Assembly (NCBI RefSeq): GCF_019550915.1
Contig: NZ_JAHWCI010000009.1
Span: 186,001-250,000 of the forward strand
Direction of reading: 5' to 3'
Origin: Mumia sp. zg.B17
GTDB taxonomy: Bacteria > Actinomycetota > Actinomycetes > Propionibacteriales > Nocardioidaceae
DNA: 64,000 bases
The stretch's first letter is position 1. Each line of letters begins with the position of its first letter. The translations under genes were made by a program, and so were the position numbers. The notes beneath the pieces were generated by a model. It was not told the origin of the DNA. It did not search any database and saw nothing but the letters and a program-made list of their open reading frames with translations. Below are positions 1-7,763 of the stretch, piece after piece.

Positions 1-156
1 CTTGAGCTGCTCGGGCAGGCCCTTGAGGTCGTTGATGACGCCGTCGACGTCATCGGACGACGGGACCGACGCGCGGACCTTCTCGACGACGATGTCGCCG
101 GCGCCGACGACGGCGAGGAACGGTGTGGACGTCGTGAGCTGTTCCTTGATGGCCAT
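1..156 (-). CDS. HBHA-like (heparin-binding hemagglutinin-like) protein, N-terminal part
   Basis: Only the first 52 codons lie in the window; the gene runs off the left edge. The peptide begins MAIKEQLTTSTPFLAVVGAG and continues with a motif of the type DIVVEKVR. This resembles the start of actinobacterial HBHA-family proteins, which open with a short helix ending in AVVGAGD before a long coiled coil and a Lys-rich tail. The ATG is preceded by AGGGAG eight bases upstream, a good ribosome binding site. The diagnostic coiled coil and basic C-terminus are outside the window, so the family call is moderate. Confidence 0.6.
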   Translation of the reverse strand, partial: MAIKEQLTTSTPFLAVVGAGDIVVEKVRASVPSSDDVDGVINDLKGLPEQLK

Positions 157-272
157 GATTGCTTCTCCCTCGGTCGTGCGGGCCGCGCCAGGTGGCGTGG
201 ACTCCGCCTTCAGTCTTCGTGGCGCTGCTTGCATTTGCAAGCGTTTGCTAGCAGGCGAGAGCGTGAGCCCCG
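157..272. promoter_or_regulatory. Upstream region of the HBHA-like gene with inverted repeats
   Basis: This gap lies between the HBHA-like start and the end of the GAP-family gene, both on the minus strand. At 228-241 is CTTGCATTTGCAAG, whose six-base arms are perfect inverted repeats. It overlaps GCAAGCGTTTGC at 237-248, a near-palindrome. These are plausible operator sites, but no regulator can be assigned. The TTGCA/TGCAA arms resemble those of the PadR-associated palindrome near 62975, which may be chance. Confidence 0.35.
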
Positions 273-974
273 TCACAGGAGCCCGCCGACGCCCTGCAGC
301 GCCACGAGGACACCGACGATTCCGACCGTCCACGCGGTCGCGCTGCCGGCGCGCTGCCCGGCCCACGAGCCGAGTCGTTCGAGCGGTCGATCGACCCAGC
401 GTGCGGCGACGAGCCGCAGCGCGAGGATCAGCAGCGCGGGGAGAATCATCACGAGGCAGTAGACGGCCAACGTTGCGGTGGTGGCCGCCATCCCGATGTC
501 CGCCGCGGTCAGGGCGCCGATCGCGGCCAGATAGGGCAGCATGCTCGCCGCCTCGATCCCACCGGCGACCACGGCCAGGCCGACCATTCCGCCCGGCGTG
601 GACAGCGCCCCGGTGATGCGTTCCTGCCACCGTCGTGACGACTCGGCGGGGTCGTGGCCGCGCTTGGCCCGATACTTGGGGTCGATCCGATAGCTCAGCC
701 AGACGAGCCCGACACCGACCACCACCATCACCACGCGACCCGGCCTCGAGGTGACGATGTCACCCAGCACCGGGACCAGTGCTTGGGCACCGGCGGCGAG
801 CGCGATCCCGAGCACGAGGTAGAAGGCCGCGATCGTCAGGAGGTAGATCACGACCCGTCCCTGATGGCCCCGTCGCGTCGCCAGGACGAGCCACACCGGG
901 ATGATCAGCGTCCCGATGCTGGTGCTGTCGACCAGAGCCATGGCCACGAGAAATCCGGCGAGTGCGAGCGTCAT
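273..974 (-). CDS. GAP-family integral membrane protein (Sap-like)
   Basis: A 233-residue polytopic membrane protein with about six hydrophobic segments. A short cytoplasmic loop in the middle carries DPKYRAKRGHDPAESSRR. The pattern matches the actinobacterial GAP/Sap family (Pfam Sap_sulfolipid), distantly LysE-like proteins linked in mycobacteria to export of glycolipids. It starts MTLALAGFLVAMALVDSTSI, where the early Asp-Ser-Thr is typical. The start at 974 has GAGAG just upstream. The substrate is unknown here. It could be co-transcribed with the HBHA-like gene 116 bp downstream, although that gap holds possible operator sites. Confidence 0.75.
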   Translation of the reverse strand: MTLALAGFLVAMALVDSTSIGTLIIPVWLVLATRRGHQGRVVIYLLTIAAFYLVLGIALAAGAQALVPVLGDIVTSRPGRVVMVVVGVGLVWLSYRIDPKYRAKRGHDPAESSRRWQERITGALSTPGGMVGLAVVAGGIEAASMLPYLAAIGALTAADIGMAATTATLAVYCLVMILPALLILALRLVAARWVDRPLERLGSWAGQRAGSATAWTVGIVGVLVALQGVGGLL

Positions 975-1048
975 CTCTCGATCATCGCCATCCAGAACGC
1001 CCCGGGCGTCGGTCTGAGGTCCAACGCCCGCTCCACCTTTGGTAGGGG

Positions 1049-1394
1049 GTGGTCGCTGGTGCGTCGTTCGTGCTCGGCGGCGCGCTCGCCCTCGCCTACG
1101 AGCTGATCGACGAGGCGGGACGACAGGCAGGACGGCACACCGTGGTCGCGGTCGGCATGCTCGGCGGCGTCGCCCTGGCGTGCGGGTTCCTCGTGGGGCC
1201 GGGCGGTCTGCGTCGCTCGTTCACCGCAGCCGGCGACGAGGTGCCGTACGCGCACCACCGGCTCGCGACGCTGATGCTCTCGGTCGCCGCGGTGAGCTAT
1301 CTCGTGATCGCCACCGACCGGCCGAACCTCGTCGCCGCCGTCCTCTCGGTCGCGGGTGGCGTCGGCGTTCCCGGTGGTGGCGGGGGTCGGCTGA
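1049..1394 (+). pseudogene. Possible remnant of a small membrane protein (ZIP-like?), frameshifted
   Basis: The region 975-1457 holds no intact gene. From the GTG at 1049 a hydrophobic, protein-like reading appears: LGGALALAYELIDEAG, a membrane segment around VAVGMLGGVALACGFLV, then a second around LMLSVAAVSYLVIA. The layout faintly recalls the C-terminal part of ZIP metal transporters. The frame has no stop of its own, staying open for 1,296 codons into the flavoprotein gene. The neighbouring frame would give a natural membrane-protein end, AFPVVAGVG then TGA at 1392-1394. One frameshift near 1360-1370 would join them. Either a decayed gene or chance; low confidence. Confidence 0.3.
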
Positions 1395-1457
1395 GCGCAG
1401 TCGGGCGAGTTCGCGATCGCAGGAGAGAATGGGCTGACCTGGCCGAAAGGGGTGCGC

Positions 1458-3170
1458 GTGGACTTCCTTCTCGTCGGCATCGCCGGGATCGTGTGCATCG
1501 TCGCGGTCACGGTGCTCTCACCCCGGGTCGGTGTCGCGGCGCCGCTGCTCCTCGTGCTGATCGGCGTCACGATCAGCCTGCTCCCGGCTGTGCCCGCGAT
1601 CGAGATCGAGCCGGAGCTGGTCCTCGCAGGGGTGCTGCCGCCGCTGCTGTACTCCACTGCCGTGTCGATGCCCGCGATGGACTTCCGTCGGGACTTCACC
1701 GCGATCAGCGGACTCTCCGTCCTCCTCGTCATCCTCAGTGCTCTCCTGCTGGGGCTGTACTTCCGTGCAGTGATCCCTGGCATCGAGCTCTCGACGGGCA
1801 TCGCGCTCGGGGCGATCGTGAGCCCGACGGACGCGGTCGCGACCTCGATCGTGCGCAGGCTCGGGGTGTCGCCGCGGGTCGTCACCGTGCTGGAGGGCGA
1901 GAGTCTCCTCAACGACGCCTCCGCCCTCGTGCTGCTCCGCTCGGCGATCGCGGCGACGGCGGCGTCGGTGTCGCTGTGGGGTGTGGCCGGCGACTTCGTG
2001 TGGGCGGTCGTCGCGGCCGTCGTCATCGGTCTGCTCGTCGGCGGCGCCAACCTCCGGGTCCGCGCGAGGATCACCGAGGCCCCGCTCAACACCGCCATCT
2101 CGTTCGTCGTCCCGTTCGTCGCCTACGTTCCCGCGGAGCAGCTCGGCGCCTCAGGCCTCGTCGCTGCCGTCACCGCCGGCCTGGTCACCGGACAGGGGGC
2201 GCCGAAGTATCTGCGGCCGCAGGACCGGCTCTACGAGGCCTCGAACTGGCGGACGATCGAGCTGCTGCTCGAGGGATCGGTCTTCCTGCTCATCGGCCTC
2301 GAGCTCTACGGGGTGCTGGAGGACGTCCGGGAGGCTCACAACAGCGCTCTGAACGCCCTGCTCGTCGGTGTCAGTGCGGGCGCGATCGTGCTCGTGATCC
2401 GCGCGGCGTACGTCCTCCCGCTCCTACTCTCGGCGCGCCGCCGCCGCCGCGCCGCGCCGCGGGTCCGCAAGCACATCGAGGGGATCCAGGACCGGCTCGA
2501 CTCGGGCGAGCTCCCGGGCCGGCAGCAGGTCCTGCGCAGACGGATCCGCCGGTCGCTGGCCGACGTGAACTACATCATGGCCGAGCCCCTCGGCTGGCGA
2601 GAGGGCGTCGTGCTCGTCTGGGCGGGTCTGCGTGGCGTCGTCACCCTCGCCGCGGCACAGTCATTGCCGCAGGAGACGCCCGAGCGTTCGTCGCTCATCC
2701 TGATCGCGTTCGTCGTCGCCGTCGGCAGCCTCCTCGTCCAGGGAGGGACCCTGCCCTGGGTCGTCCGGGCGTTGGGGCTCGCCGGCCAGGCCTCCGACGA
2801 CGGGTCCGAGCGACGGGCACTCTTCGGCGAGCTGGCGAAGGCGGCCGACGACCGCCTCGCGTCACCGGACCTGCGTCGGCCCGACGGCTCGCCGTACGAC
2901 GAGGACGTCATGGAGCACGCCCGGAGCCTGGTCACCATCCGGCTGTCGGAGGACGAGGAGGCGGTCGAGGACAGCTCCCGGATCGTCGCGCAGTACCACG
3001 AGCTGCGGCTCCTCATTGTCGCAGCCGAGCGGGAGGCGCTGCTGAGGGCGCGCGCCCTCGGCACGTACAGCTCGGCGACGCTGTCCGAGGCGCTGAACGT
3101 GCTCGACGCGGAGCAGATCAACACCGAGCTGAGGGCGGGCCCGATGCTCGACGACGACGCAGCCGACTGA
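1458..3170 (+). CDS. Na+/H+ antiporter, CPA1 (NhaP/NHE-like) family
   Basis: A 570-residue cation:proton antiporter of the cytoplasmic membrane. It has about 12 hydrophobic segments in the first 440 residues and a hydrophilic C-terminal tail of about 130 residues. The family motifs SPTDAVATS (Asp125) and EGESLLNDASALVL (Asn152-Asp153) are intact; the Asn-Asp pair is the ion-binding site in CPA1 proteins. GTG 1458 is preferred over GTG 1452 because GAAAGGGG at 1444-1451 then has usable spacing. It is followed 80 bp downstream by the receiver-flavoprotein gene on the same strand, suggesting one operon. The acidic, helical tail could be regulatory. Confidence 0.9.
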   Translation: MDFLLVGIAGIVCIVAVTVLSPRVGVAAPLLLVLIGVTISLLPAVPAIEIEPELVLAGVLPPLLYSTAVSMPAMDFRRDFTAISGLSVLLVILSALLLGLYFRAVIPGIELSTGIALGAIVSPTDAVATSIVRRLGVSPRVVTVLEGESLLNDASALVLLRSAIAATAASVSLWGVAGDFVWAVVAAVVIGLLVGGANLRVRARITEAPLNTAISFVVPFVAYVPAEQLGASGLVAAVTAGLVTGQGAPKYLRPQDRLYEASNWRTIELLLEGSVFLLIGLELYGVLEDVREAHNSALNALLVGVSAGAIVLVIRAAYVLPLLLSARRRRRAAPRVRKHIEGIQDRLDSGELPGRQQVLRRRIRRSLADVNYIMAEPLGWREGVVLVWAGLRGVVTLAAAQSLPQETPERSSLILIAFVVAVGSLLVQGGTLPWVVRALGLAGQASDDGSERRALFGELAKAADDRLASPDLRRPDGSPYDEDVMEHARSLVTIRLSEDEEAVEDSSRIVAQYHELRLLIVAAEREALLRARALGTYSSATLSEALNVLDAEQINTELRAGPMLDDDAAD

Positions 3171-3250
3171 TCGCGGCCGAGATCCAGCCTGGCCTCCGGG
3201 CTGCGGAGGCGCGACGATGGAGACCTCGGCCACCACCGCGAAGGACCGAC

Positions 3251-4939
3251 ATGACGGCAACGACCTCCCCCGGGCGCGTGGAGCACCGTGTCGCCCTCCT
3301 CACCGTGGACGACGATCCGGCGGTGTCGCGCTCGATCGCGCGCGACCTGCGGCGCCGCTACGGGTCGACCCACCGGATCGTGCGTGCCGAGTCCGGGGAG
3401 CAGGCTCTCGAGGCGCTGCGTGAGCTCAAGCTCCGTGGCGAGGAGGTGGCGGTCCTCCTGGCCGACCACCGGATGCCCCAGATGACGGGCATCGAGTTCC
3501 TCGAGAAGGCGATCGACCTGTTCCCCGCGGCGCGCCGCGTGCTCGTCACCGCCTATGCCGACACCGAGGCGGCGATCGACGCGATCAACCTCGTCGACCT
3601 GGACTACTACCTGCTCAAACCCTGGGACCCGCCGGACGAGAAGCTCTACCCGGTGATCGACGACCAGCTCGACGCCTGGTCCCGCACCGACCGCCACCCG
3701 GTGGGCGAGACGAAGCTGGTCGGGCACCGCTGGTCGGCCCGCTCGTCGGAGGTGCGCGAGTTCCTGGCACGCAACCAGGTGCCGTACCGGTGGTTCGCCT
3801 CCGACTCGGCCGAGGCACACGCGCTCTTCACGGCCGCGACGCTGGACGACCCGCAGCTCCCGGTCGTCGTCACGCCGGGCGGCGACGTGCTGGTGGCCCC
3901 CACCGACGCCGAGCTCGCCGACCGGGTCGGGTTGGTGACGCAGCCTCGGTCCGACTTCTACGACCTGATCGTCGTCGGCGGCGGGCCCGCCGGTCTCAGC
4001 GCGGCGCTCTACGGGGCGTCTGAGGGACTCAGAACCGTGCTCGTCGAGCGCACCGCCACCGGAGGGCAGGCGGGGCAGAGCTCACGGATCGAGAACTACC
4101 TCGGCTTCCCCGACGGCGTCTCGGGCGCCCAGCTTGCCGAGCGCGCACGGCGTCAGGCGCTCAAGTTCGGTGCGGAGATCGTCACCACCCGCGACGCCGT
4201 CGGGCTGGAGGTCAACGGGCCGGCACGCACCGTCCGCTTCCCCGATGGCAGCTCCCTCGACGCGCAGACGATCATCCTGGCCGGCGGAGTCACGTACCGG
4301 CGGCTCGACGGCCCCCTGTTGGACGACATGACTGGGCGAGGGCTCTACTACGGGTCGGCGCTGACCAATGTGGCCGCCTGCGCCGGCCAGGACGTGTACG
4401 TCGTCGGCGGGGCGAACTCCGCCGGCCAGGCCGCGATCGCGCTGGCCCGCGAGGCTCGCAGCGTGACCATCCTCGTCCGTGGGCCAGCGTTGACGCAGTC
4501 GATGTCGGCGTACCTCGTGGAGCAGGTCGAGGCGCACCCCCGGATCCGGGTGATGACGTCGACCGAGGTCGCGGCGGGATGCGGAGACGGGCACCTCGAG
4601 GGCCTGGTGCTGCGCGACCTCAGCACGGGACGTATGACCACGGTCCCGTGCGGGTGGGCGTTCGTCTTCATCGGCGCCGTGCCGCGGACGGAGTGGCTCG
4701 ACGGGGTGGTCGTGCGCGACCGCCACGGGTTCGTCCCGACGGGCCCCGACCTCCTGCAGGACGGCGCGCGACCACCGGGGTGGACGCTCGACCGGGTGCC
4801 GTACCACCTCGAGAGCAGCGTGCCCGGAATCTTCGCCGCCGGAGACGTCCGTGCGGAGTCGGCGAAGAGGGTCGCCTCCGCCGTCGGAGAAGGAGCCATG
4901 GCCGTGATGCTGGTGCACCGCTACCTGGAGCAGCTGTGA
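3251..4939 (+). CDS. Fused response-regulator receiver / glutaredoxin-like / thioredoxin-reductase-like FAD protein
   Basis: A 562-residue three-part protein. Residues 13-130 form a receiver domain with acidic pocket Asp20-Asp22, probable phospho-acceptor Asp72 (LLADHRMP), Thr100 and Lys123. Residues 155-228 resemble a glutaredoxin fold (FLARNQVPYRWF, LPVVVTPGG with cis-Pro), but the CPYC position reads WSAR. Residues 236-562 form a thioredoxin-reductase-like flavoprotein with FAD motif GGGPAG (243-248), NAD(P)H motif GGANSAG (386-392) and a C-terminal GIFAAGDVR. The position of the reductase CATC motif reads GSAL (368-371). Oxidoreductase chemistry on a disulfide is therefore unlikely. Its stop overlaps the kinase start by GTGA, so the two are translationally coupled and are probable signalling partners. 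Confidence 0.88.
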   Translation: MTATTSPGRVEHRVALLTVDDDPAVSRSIARDLRRRYGSTHRIVRAESGEQALEALRELKLRGEEVAVLLADHRMPQMTGIEFLEKAIDLFPAARRVLVTAYADTEAAIDAINLVDLDYYLLKPWDPPDEKLYPVIDDQLDAWSRTDRHPVGETKLVGHRWSARSSEVREFLARNQVPYRWFASDSAEAHALFTAATLDDPQLPVVVTPGGDVLVAPTDAELADRVGLVTQPRSDFYDLIVVGGGPAGLSAALYGASEGLRTVLVERTATGGQAGQSSRIENYLGFPDGVSGAQLAERARRQALKFGAEIVTTRDAVGLEVNGPARTVRFPDGSSLDAQTIILAGGVTYRRLDGPLLDDMTGRGLYYGSALTNVAACAGQDVYVVGGANSAGQAAIALAREARSVTILVRGPALTQSMSAYLVEQVEAHPRIRVMTSTEVAAGCGDGHLEGLVLRDLSTGRMTTVPCGWAFVFIGAVPRTEWLDGVVVRDRHGFVPTGPDLLQDGARPPGWTLDRVPYHLESSVPGIFAAGDVRAESAKRVASAVGEGAMAVMLVHRYLEQL

Positions 4940-6369
4940 GCACGCCCGAGCCGTTGCCGTGCGACGTCGCCGAGCTGCGCCGGATGTTCCTGTTCGAGCG
5001 CCTCGAGGACTGGCAGCTGGCGTGGCTGTGCGAGCACGGCCGGGTGGAGCACGCGAAGCCGGGATGGCTCATCCGCGAGGGCGATCCGGCGACGTGCTTC
5101 TACGTGATGCTGGAGGGGGAGATCGCCCTCTATCGCACGGTCGGCGGTGACGACGTCGAGACCTCCCGGACCGCCCGGGCCGGCGTGTACACCGGAGCCT
5201 GGTCGGCGTACCTGGGGGACCGTGCTCCGCAGGTGTACACCGGCTCGACCAAGGTGCTGGAGCCGTCGCGGTTCTTCGTCCTGGACGCCGCCGACTTCGC
5301 CAAGCTGATGGCCGACTGGTTCCCGATGGCGGTGCACCTCCTCGAGGGCCTCTTCTTCGGGACGCGCAACACCCAGGAGGCGGTCGGGCAGCGTGAGCGG
5401 CTGCTGGCTCTGGGGTCCTTGTCGGCCGGCCTCACCCACGAGCTCAACAATCCCGCGTCCGCGGCCGTGCGCGCGACCGCGACACTGCGCGAGCGGGTCG
5501 CGGCGATGCGCCACAAGCTCGCGATGATCGCCGAGGGCACCCACGACCGCGAGACGATCACCGCGCTGATGGCGCTCCAGGAGGACGCACTGGCGCGTCG
5601 CGCCGACGCCGTATCGGCGGACGTGCTCGGTGTCCTCGAGGCGTCCGACCTCGAGGACCGGCTCGCCGACTGGCTCGACGACCACGGGATCGAGAACGGT
5701 TGGGAGATCGCCCCGGTGCTCGTGCAGGGCGGCATCGACGAGACGTGGCTCGACGCCGCGGCGGCCCGGGTGGACCCCAGCGCGCTCGCCGGCGCGATGC
5801 GCTGGCTCGGCTACACGCTCGAGACCGAGGAGCTGATCGCCGAGATCGAGGATGCGACCAACCGGGTGTCGACCCTGGTCAACGCGGCGAAGCAGTACTC
5901 CCAGCTCGACCGCGCCCCGTTCGTCCGCACCGACGTCCACGAGCTGCTCGACGCGACCCTGCTGATGCTGCAGATGAAGCTGCGCGGCATCACCGTGGTC
6001 AAGCACTACGACCGCAGCATCGCGCCCGTCCCGATGTTCGCGGCGGAGATGAACCAGGTCTGGACCAACTTGATCGTGAACGCGGCACAGGCGATGGCGG
6101 GAGACGGGACCCTGACTCTCACCACGCGTCGCGTGGAGGACTGGTGCGAGGTGGAGGTCGCGGACACCGGTCCGGGGATCACGCCGGAGAACCAGGAGCG
6201 GATCTTCGAGCCGTTCTTCACGACCAAGGCCGTCGGCGAAGGGACGGGACTGGGGCTCGACATCTCCTGGCGGATCGTGGTCAGGAAGCACCATGGTGAC
6301 CTGACGGTGGAGTCGGAGCCCGGCAGCACCCGCTTCACGGTCCGCCTCCCGTACGACGCGGCCGGCTGA
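4936..6369 (+). CDS. Histidine kinase with N-terminal cyclic-nucleotide-binding-type domain
   Basis: A 477-residue soluble kinase with no membrane segment. Residues 15-135 resemble a cNMP/CRP-type sensor domain (GEIALYRTVGG). Residues 160-330 contain the dimerisation/phospho-acceptor helix with His168 in LTHELNNP, followed by an unusually long helical insert. Residues 335-475 form the HATPase domain: N-box NLIVNAAQAM, G1 DTGPGI (Asp410), G2 GEGTGLGLDIS. GTG 4936 overlaps the previous stop by four bases. It most likely phosphorylates Asp72 of the flavoprotein. The cNMP arginine motif is not clear, so the ligand may not be cAMP. It is the last gene of the antiporter operon. Confidence 0.9.
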   Translation: MSTPEPLPCDVAELRRMFLFERLEDWQLAWLCEHGRVEHAKPGWLIREGDPATCFYVMLEGEIALYRTVGGDDVETSRTARAGVYTGAWSAYLGDRAPQVYTGSTKVLEPSRFFVLDAADFAKLMADWFPMAVHLLEGLFFGTRNTQEAVGQRERLLALGSLSAGLTHELNNPASAAVRATATLRERVAAMRHKLAMIAEGTHDRETITALMALQEDALARRADAVSADVLGVLEASDLEDRLADWLDDHGIENGWEIAPVLVQGGIDETWLDAAAARVDPSALAGAMRWLGYTLETEELIAEIEDATNRVSTLVNAAKQYSQLDRAPFVRTDVHELLDATLLMLQMKLRGITVVKHYDRSIAPVPMFAAEMNQVWTNLIVNAAQAMAGDGTLTLTTRRVEDWCEVEVADTGPGITPENQERIFEPFFTTKAVGEGTGLGLDISWRIVVRKHHGDLTVESEPGSTRFTVRLPYDAAG

Positions 6370-6371
6370 CC

Positions 6372-6468
6372 CCCTCCCGTCCCCGAGCGTCCCTCCCGTC
6401 CCCGTCCCTCCCGTCCCCGAGCGTCCCTCCCGTCCCCGTCCCTCCCGTCCCCGTCCCTCCCGTCCCCG
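6372..6468. repeat. Six tandem copies of CCCTCCCGTCCCCG
   Basis: Six perfect 14-base units start at 6372, 6391, 6406, 6425, 6440 and 6455. The linkers are AGCGT, T, AGCGT, T, T, so 15- and 19-base periods are mixed. The array follows the kinase stop directly and runs into the dispersed palindrome at 6467. It is pyrimidine-rich on the plus strand and could form G-quadruplex or slipped structures on the other strand. Confidence 0.9.
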
Positions 6469-6526
6469 ATTTGTGCAGTTGGTCAAGGAATCCGGGTGCC
6501 GATTCCTTGAGGAGGTGCACACATCG
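6467..6526. repeat. Dispersed palindromic element, copy 1
   Basis: The arms CGATTTGTGCAG..CAAGGAATC and GATTCCTTGA..TGCACACATCG pair around a seven-base loop. They are imperfect at one five-base block and one further position. The first 20-odd bases are identical to the left arm of the element at 38411. It lies between the convergent kinase and LacI genes, so it could end transcription from both sides. Confidence 0.85.
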
Positions 6527-6550
6527 CGTACGGGGCGAGGCGCGGGGCGG

Positions 6551-7588
6551 TCAGCCGAGGGTCGACGCGCGGGCCACCAGCTCCGGGGCGAAGACGATGT
6601 GCTGGCGCTCACCGCTGCCGCCGGCCTCGATCTCGGCGAGGAGCAGCTCGGCGGCGCGCCGGCCCATCTCGCGTGAGGGCTGGCGCACCGAGGACAGCGG
6701 GATGGCTGCCGAGGCGGCGTAGTCGATGTCGTCGTAGCCGATCAGCGCGATGTCGTCGGGCGTCCTCAGCCCACCCCGGGTGAAGGCCTGGAGCATCCCC
6801 ATCGCGATCAGGTCGTTGGCCGCGAACACCGCGTCAGGACGCTCGTCGGCCGGCAGCGCGACGATCCGCTCGCCCTCGGCCAGTGCCGGGGCGACGTGCA
6901 TCCCTGTGATCTCGCGGTAGTCCAGCGAGGCGTTGCCGACACCCTCGACCGCTCGCCGTCCACCGGCGAGGCGGTCGCGGACCTGCTCGATGTCGGTGGA
7001 GGCACCGACGAAGGTGATGCGTCGCCGCCCGGTCTCGAGCAGGTGCTCGACCGCGAGTCGACCACCGCGCTCGTCGTCGACCGAGACTGAGCTGTACGAC
7101 TCCGTCGACGCGAGCCGGTCCAGGAGGATCACCGCCATGCCGCGTGAGCGGAGGCGGTCGAGGCGGTCGAGGACGTCACCGACCGGTGAGATGAGCAGGC
7201 CGTCGACACGCTGCTCCTCGAAGAGGTCGAGATAGGCACTCTCCCGGGCGGCGTCCTCCGCGCAGTTGGCGAGCAGGACGCTGCGCGACCGCGCGGTCGC
7301 CTCGTCCTCGACACCCTGGGCGACGTCGGTGAAGAAGGGGTTGCGGATGTCGAGCACGATGAGCCCGATCGACCGGCTGTGTCCCTGCCGGAGCTGACGG
7401 GCCGCCTCGTTGCGGACGAACCCGAGGTCACGGATCGCCGCGAAGACCCGCTCCGCGGTCTGCTCCGACACCTTGGCAGGGTGGTTGAGCACGTTGGAGA
7501 CCGTGCCGACGGAGACGCCTGCGAGCGCAGCGACGTCACGGAGGCTGGCTGCCGGGGTCGGTGTCGACGGGGGCTTTGCCACCGGCAT
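6551..7588 (-). CDS. LacI-family transcriptional regulator of rhamnose genes
   Basis: A 345-residue LacI/GalR regulator. Residues 15-65 are the helix-turn-helix and hinge (LRDVAALAGVSVGTVSNVLN, then VRNEAARQLRQG). The rest is a periplasmic-binding-protein-like sensor domain starting SIGLIVLDIRNPFF and ending near the C-terminus with SSVRQPSREMGRRAAELL. It is divergent from the rhamnose ABC importer, and two matching operators lie between the genes. The effector is inferred to be rhamnose or a rhamnose pathway intermediate from context. AGGAG abuts the ATG at 7588. Confidence 0.88.
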   Translation of the reverse strand: MPVAKPPSTPTPAASLRDVAALAGVSVGTVSNVLNHPAKVSEQTAERVFAAIRDLGFVRNEAARQLRQGHSRSIGLIVLDIRNPFFTDVAQGVEDEATARSRSVLLANCAEDAARESAYLDLFEEQRVDGLLISPVGDVLDRLDRLRSRGMAVILLDRLASTESYSSVSVDDERGGRLAVEHLLETGRRRITFVGASTDIEQVRDRLAGGRRAVEGVGNASLDYREITGMHVAPALAEGERIVALPADERPDAVFAANDLIAMGMLQAFTRGGLRTPDDIALIGYDDIDYAASAAIPLSSVRQPSREMGRRAAELLLAEIEAGGSGERQHIVFAPELVARASTLG

Positions 7589-7638
7589 CTCCTGTATCTA
7601 GGTCTGTCGCATGGCGGACGGTGCGTGAAGTCTGCCAC

Positions 7639-7651
7639 TGAATCGTTTCAA
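7639..7651. promoter_or_regulatory. LacI-type operator O1
   Basis: TGAATCGTTTCAA is the exact reverse complement of 13 of the 14 bases of the second operator at 7707-7720. It lies just upstream of the -35 of the importer promoter and 50 bp upstream of the lacI start, so it could serve both directions. Confidence 0.8.
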
Positions 7652-7660
7652 GGGGTTCCC

Positions 7661-7688
7661 TTGACCCTTGTGAGTCGCCTCATATACC
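7661..7688 (+). promoter_or_regulatory. Predicted promoter of the rhamnose importer operon
   Basis: -35 TTGACC (7661-7666) and -10 TATACC (7683-7688) are separated by 16 bp. Transcription would begin near 7695, between the two operators, about 70 bp upstream of the first importer gene. Confidence 0.65.
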
Positions 7689-7706
7689 TTGTGAACGCCA
7701 CGTTAA

Positions 7707-7720
7707 TTGAAACGATTCAA
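7707..7720. promoter_or_regulatory. LacI-type operator O2
   Basis: TTGAAACGATTCAA is a near-perfect palindrome around a central CG, the LacI-family pattern. It lies just downstream of the predicted transcription start. Its centre is about 69 bp from that of O1, compatible with looping or independent repression. Confidence 0.82.
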
Positions 7721-7763
7721 ACGCGCTACCCCTCGGTGCGTACGGAAGTCGGTGAGGAAGTCG

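Noticed and set aside
1049-4939. A single 1,296-codon open frame
   Set aside because: Its middle part (about 1458-3170) is the shadow of the antiporter in another frame and reads as Arg/Gly/Ala-rich noise. Only the last 562 codons form a real protein.
6372-6468. C-rich tandem array considered as a CRISPR or iteron origin
   Set aside because: There are no unique spacers, no cas or replication genes, and the linkers are one or five bases.
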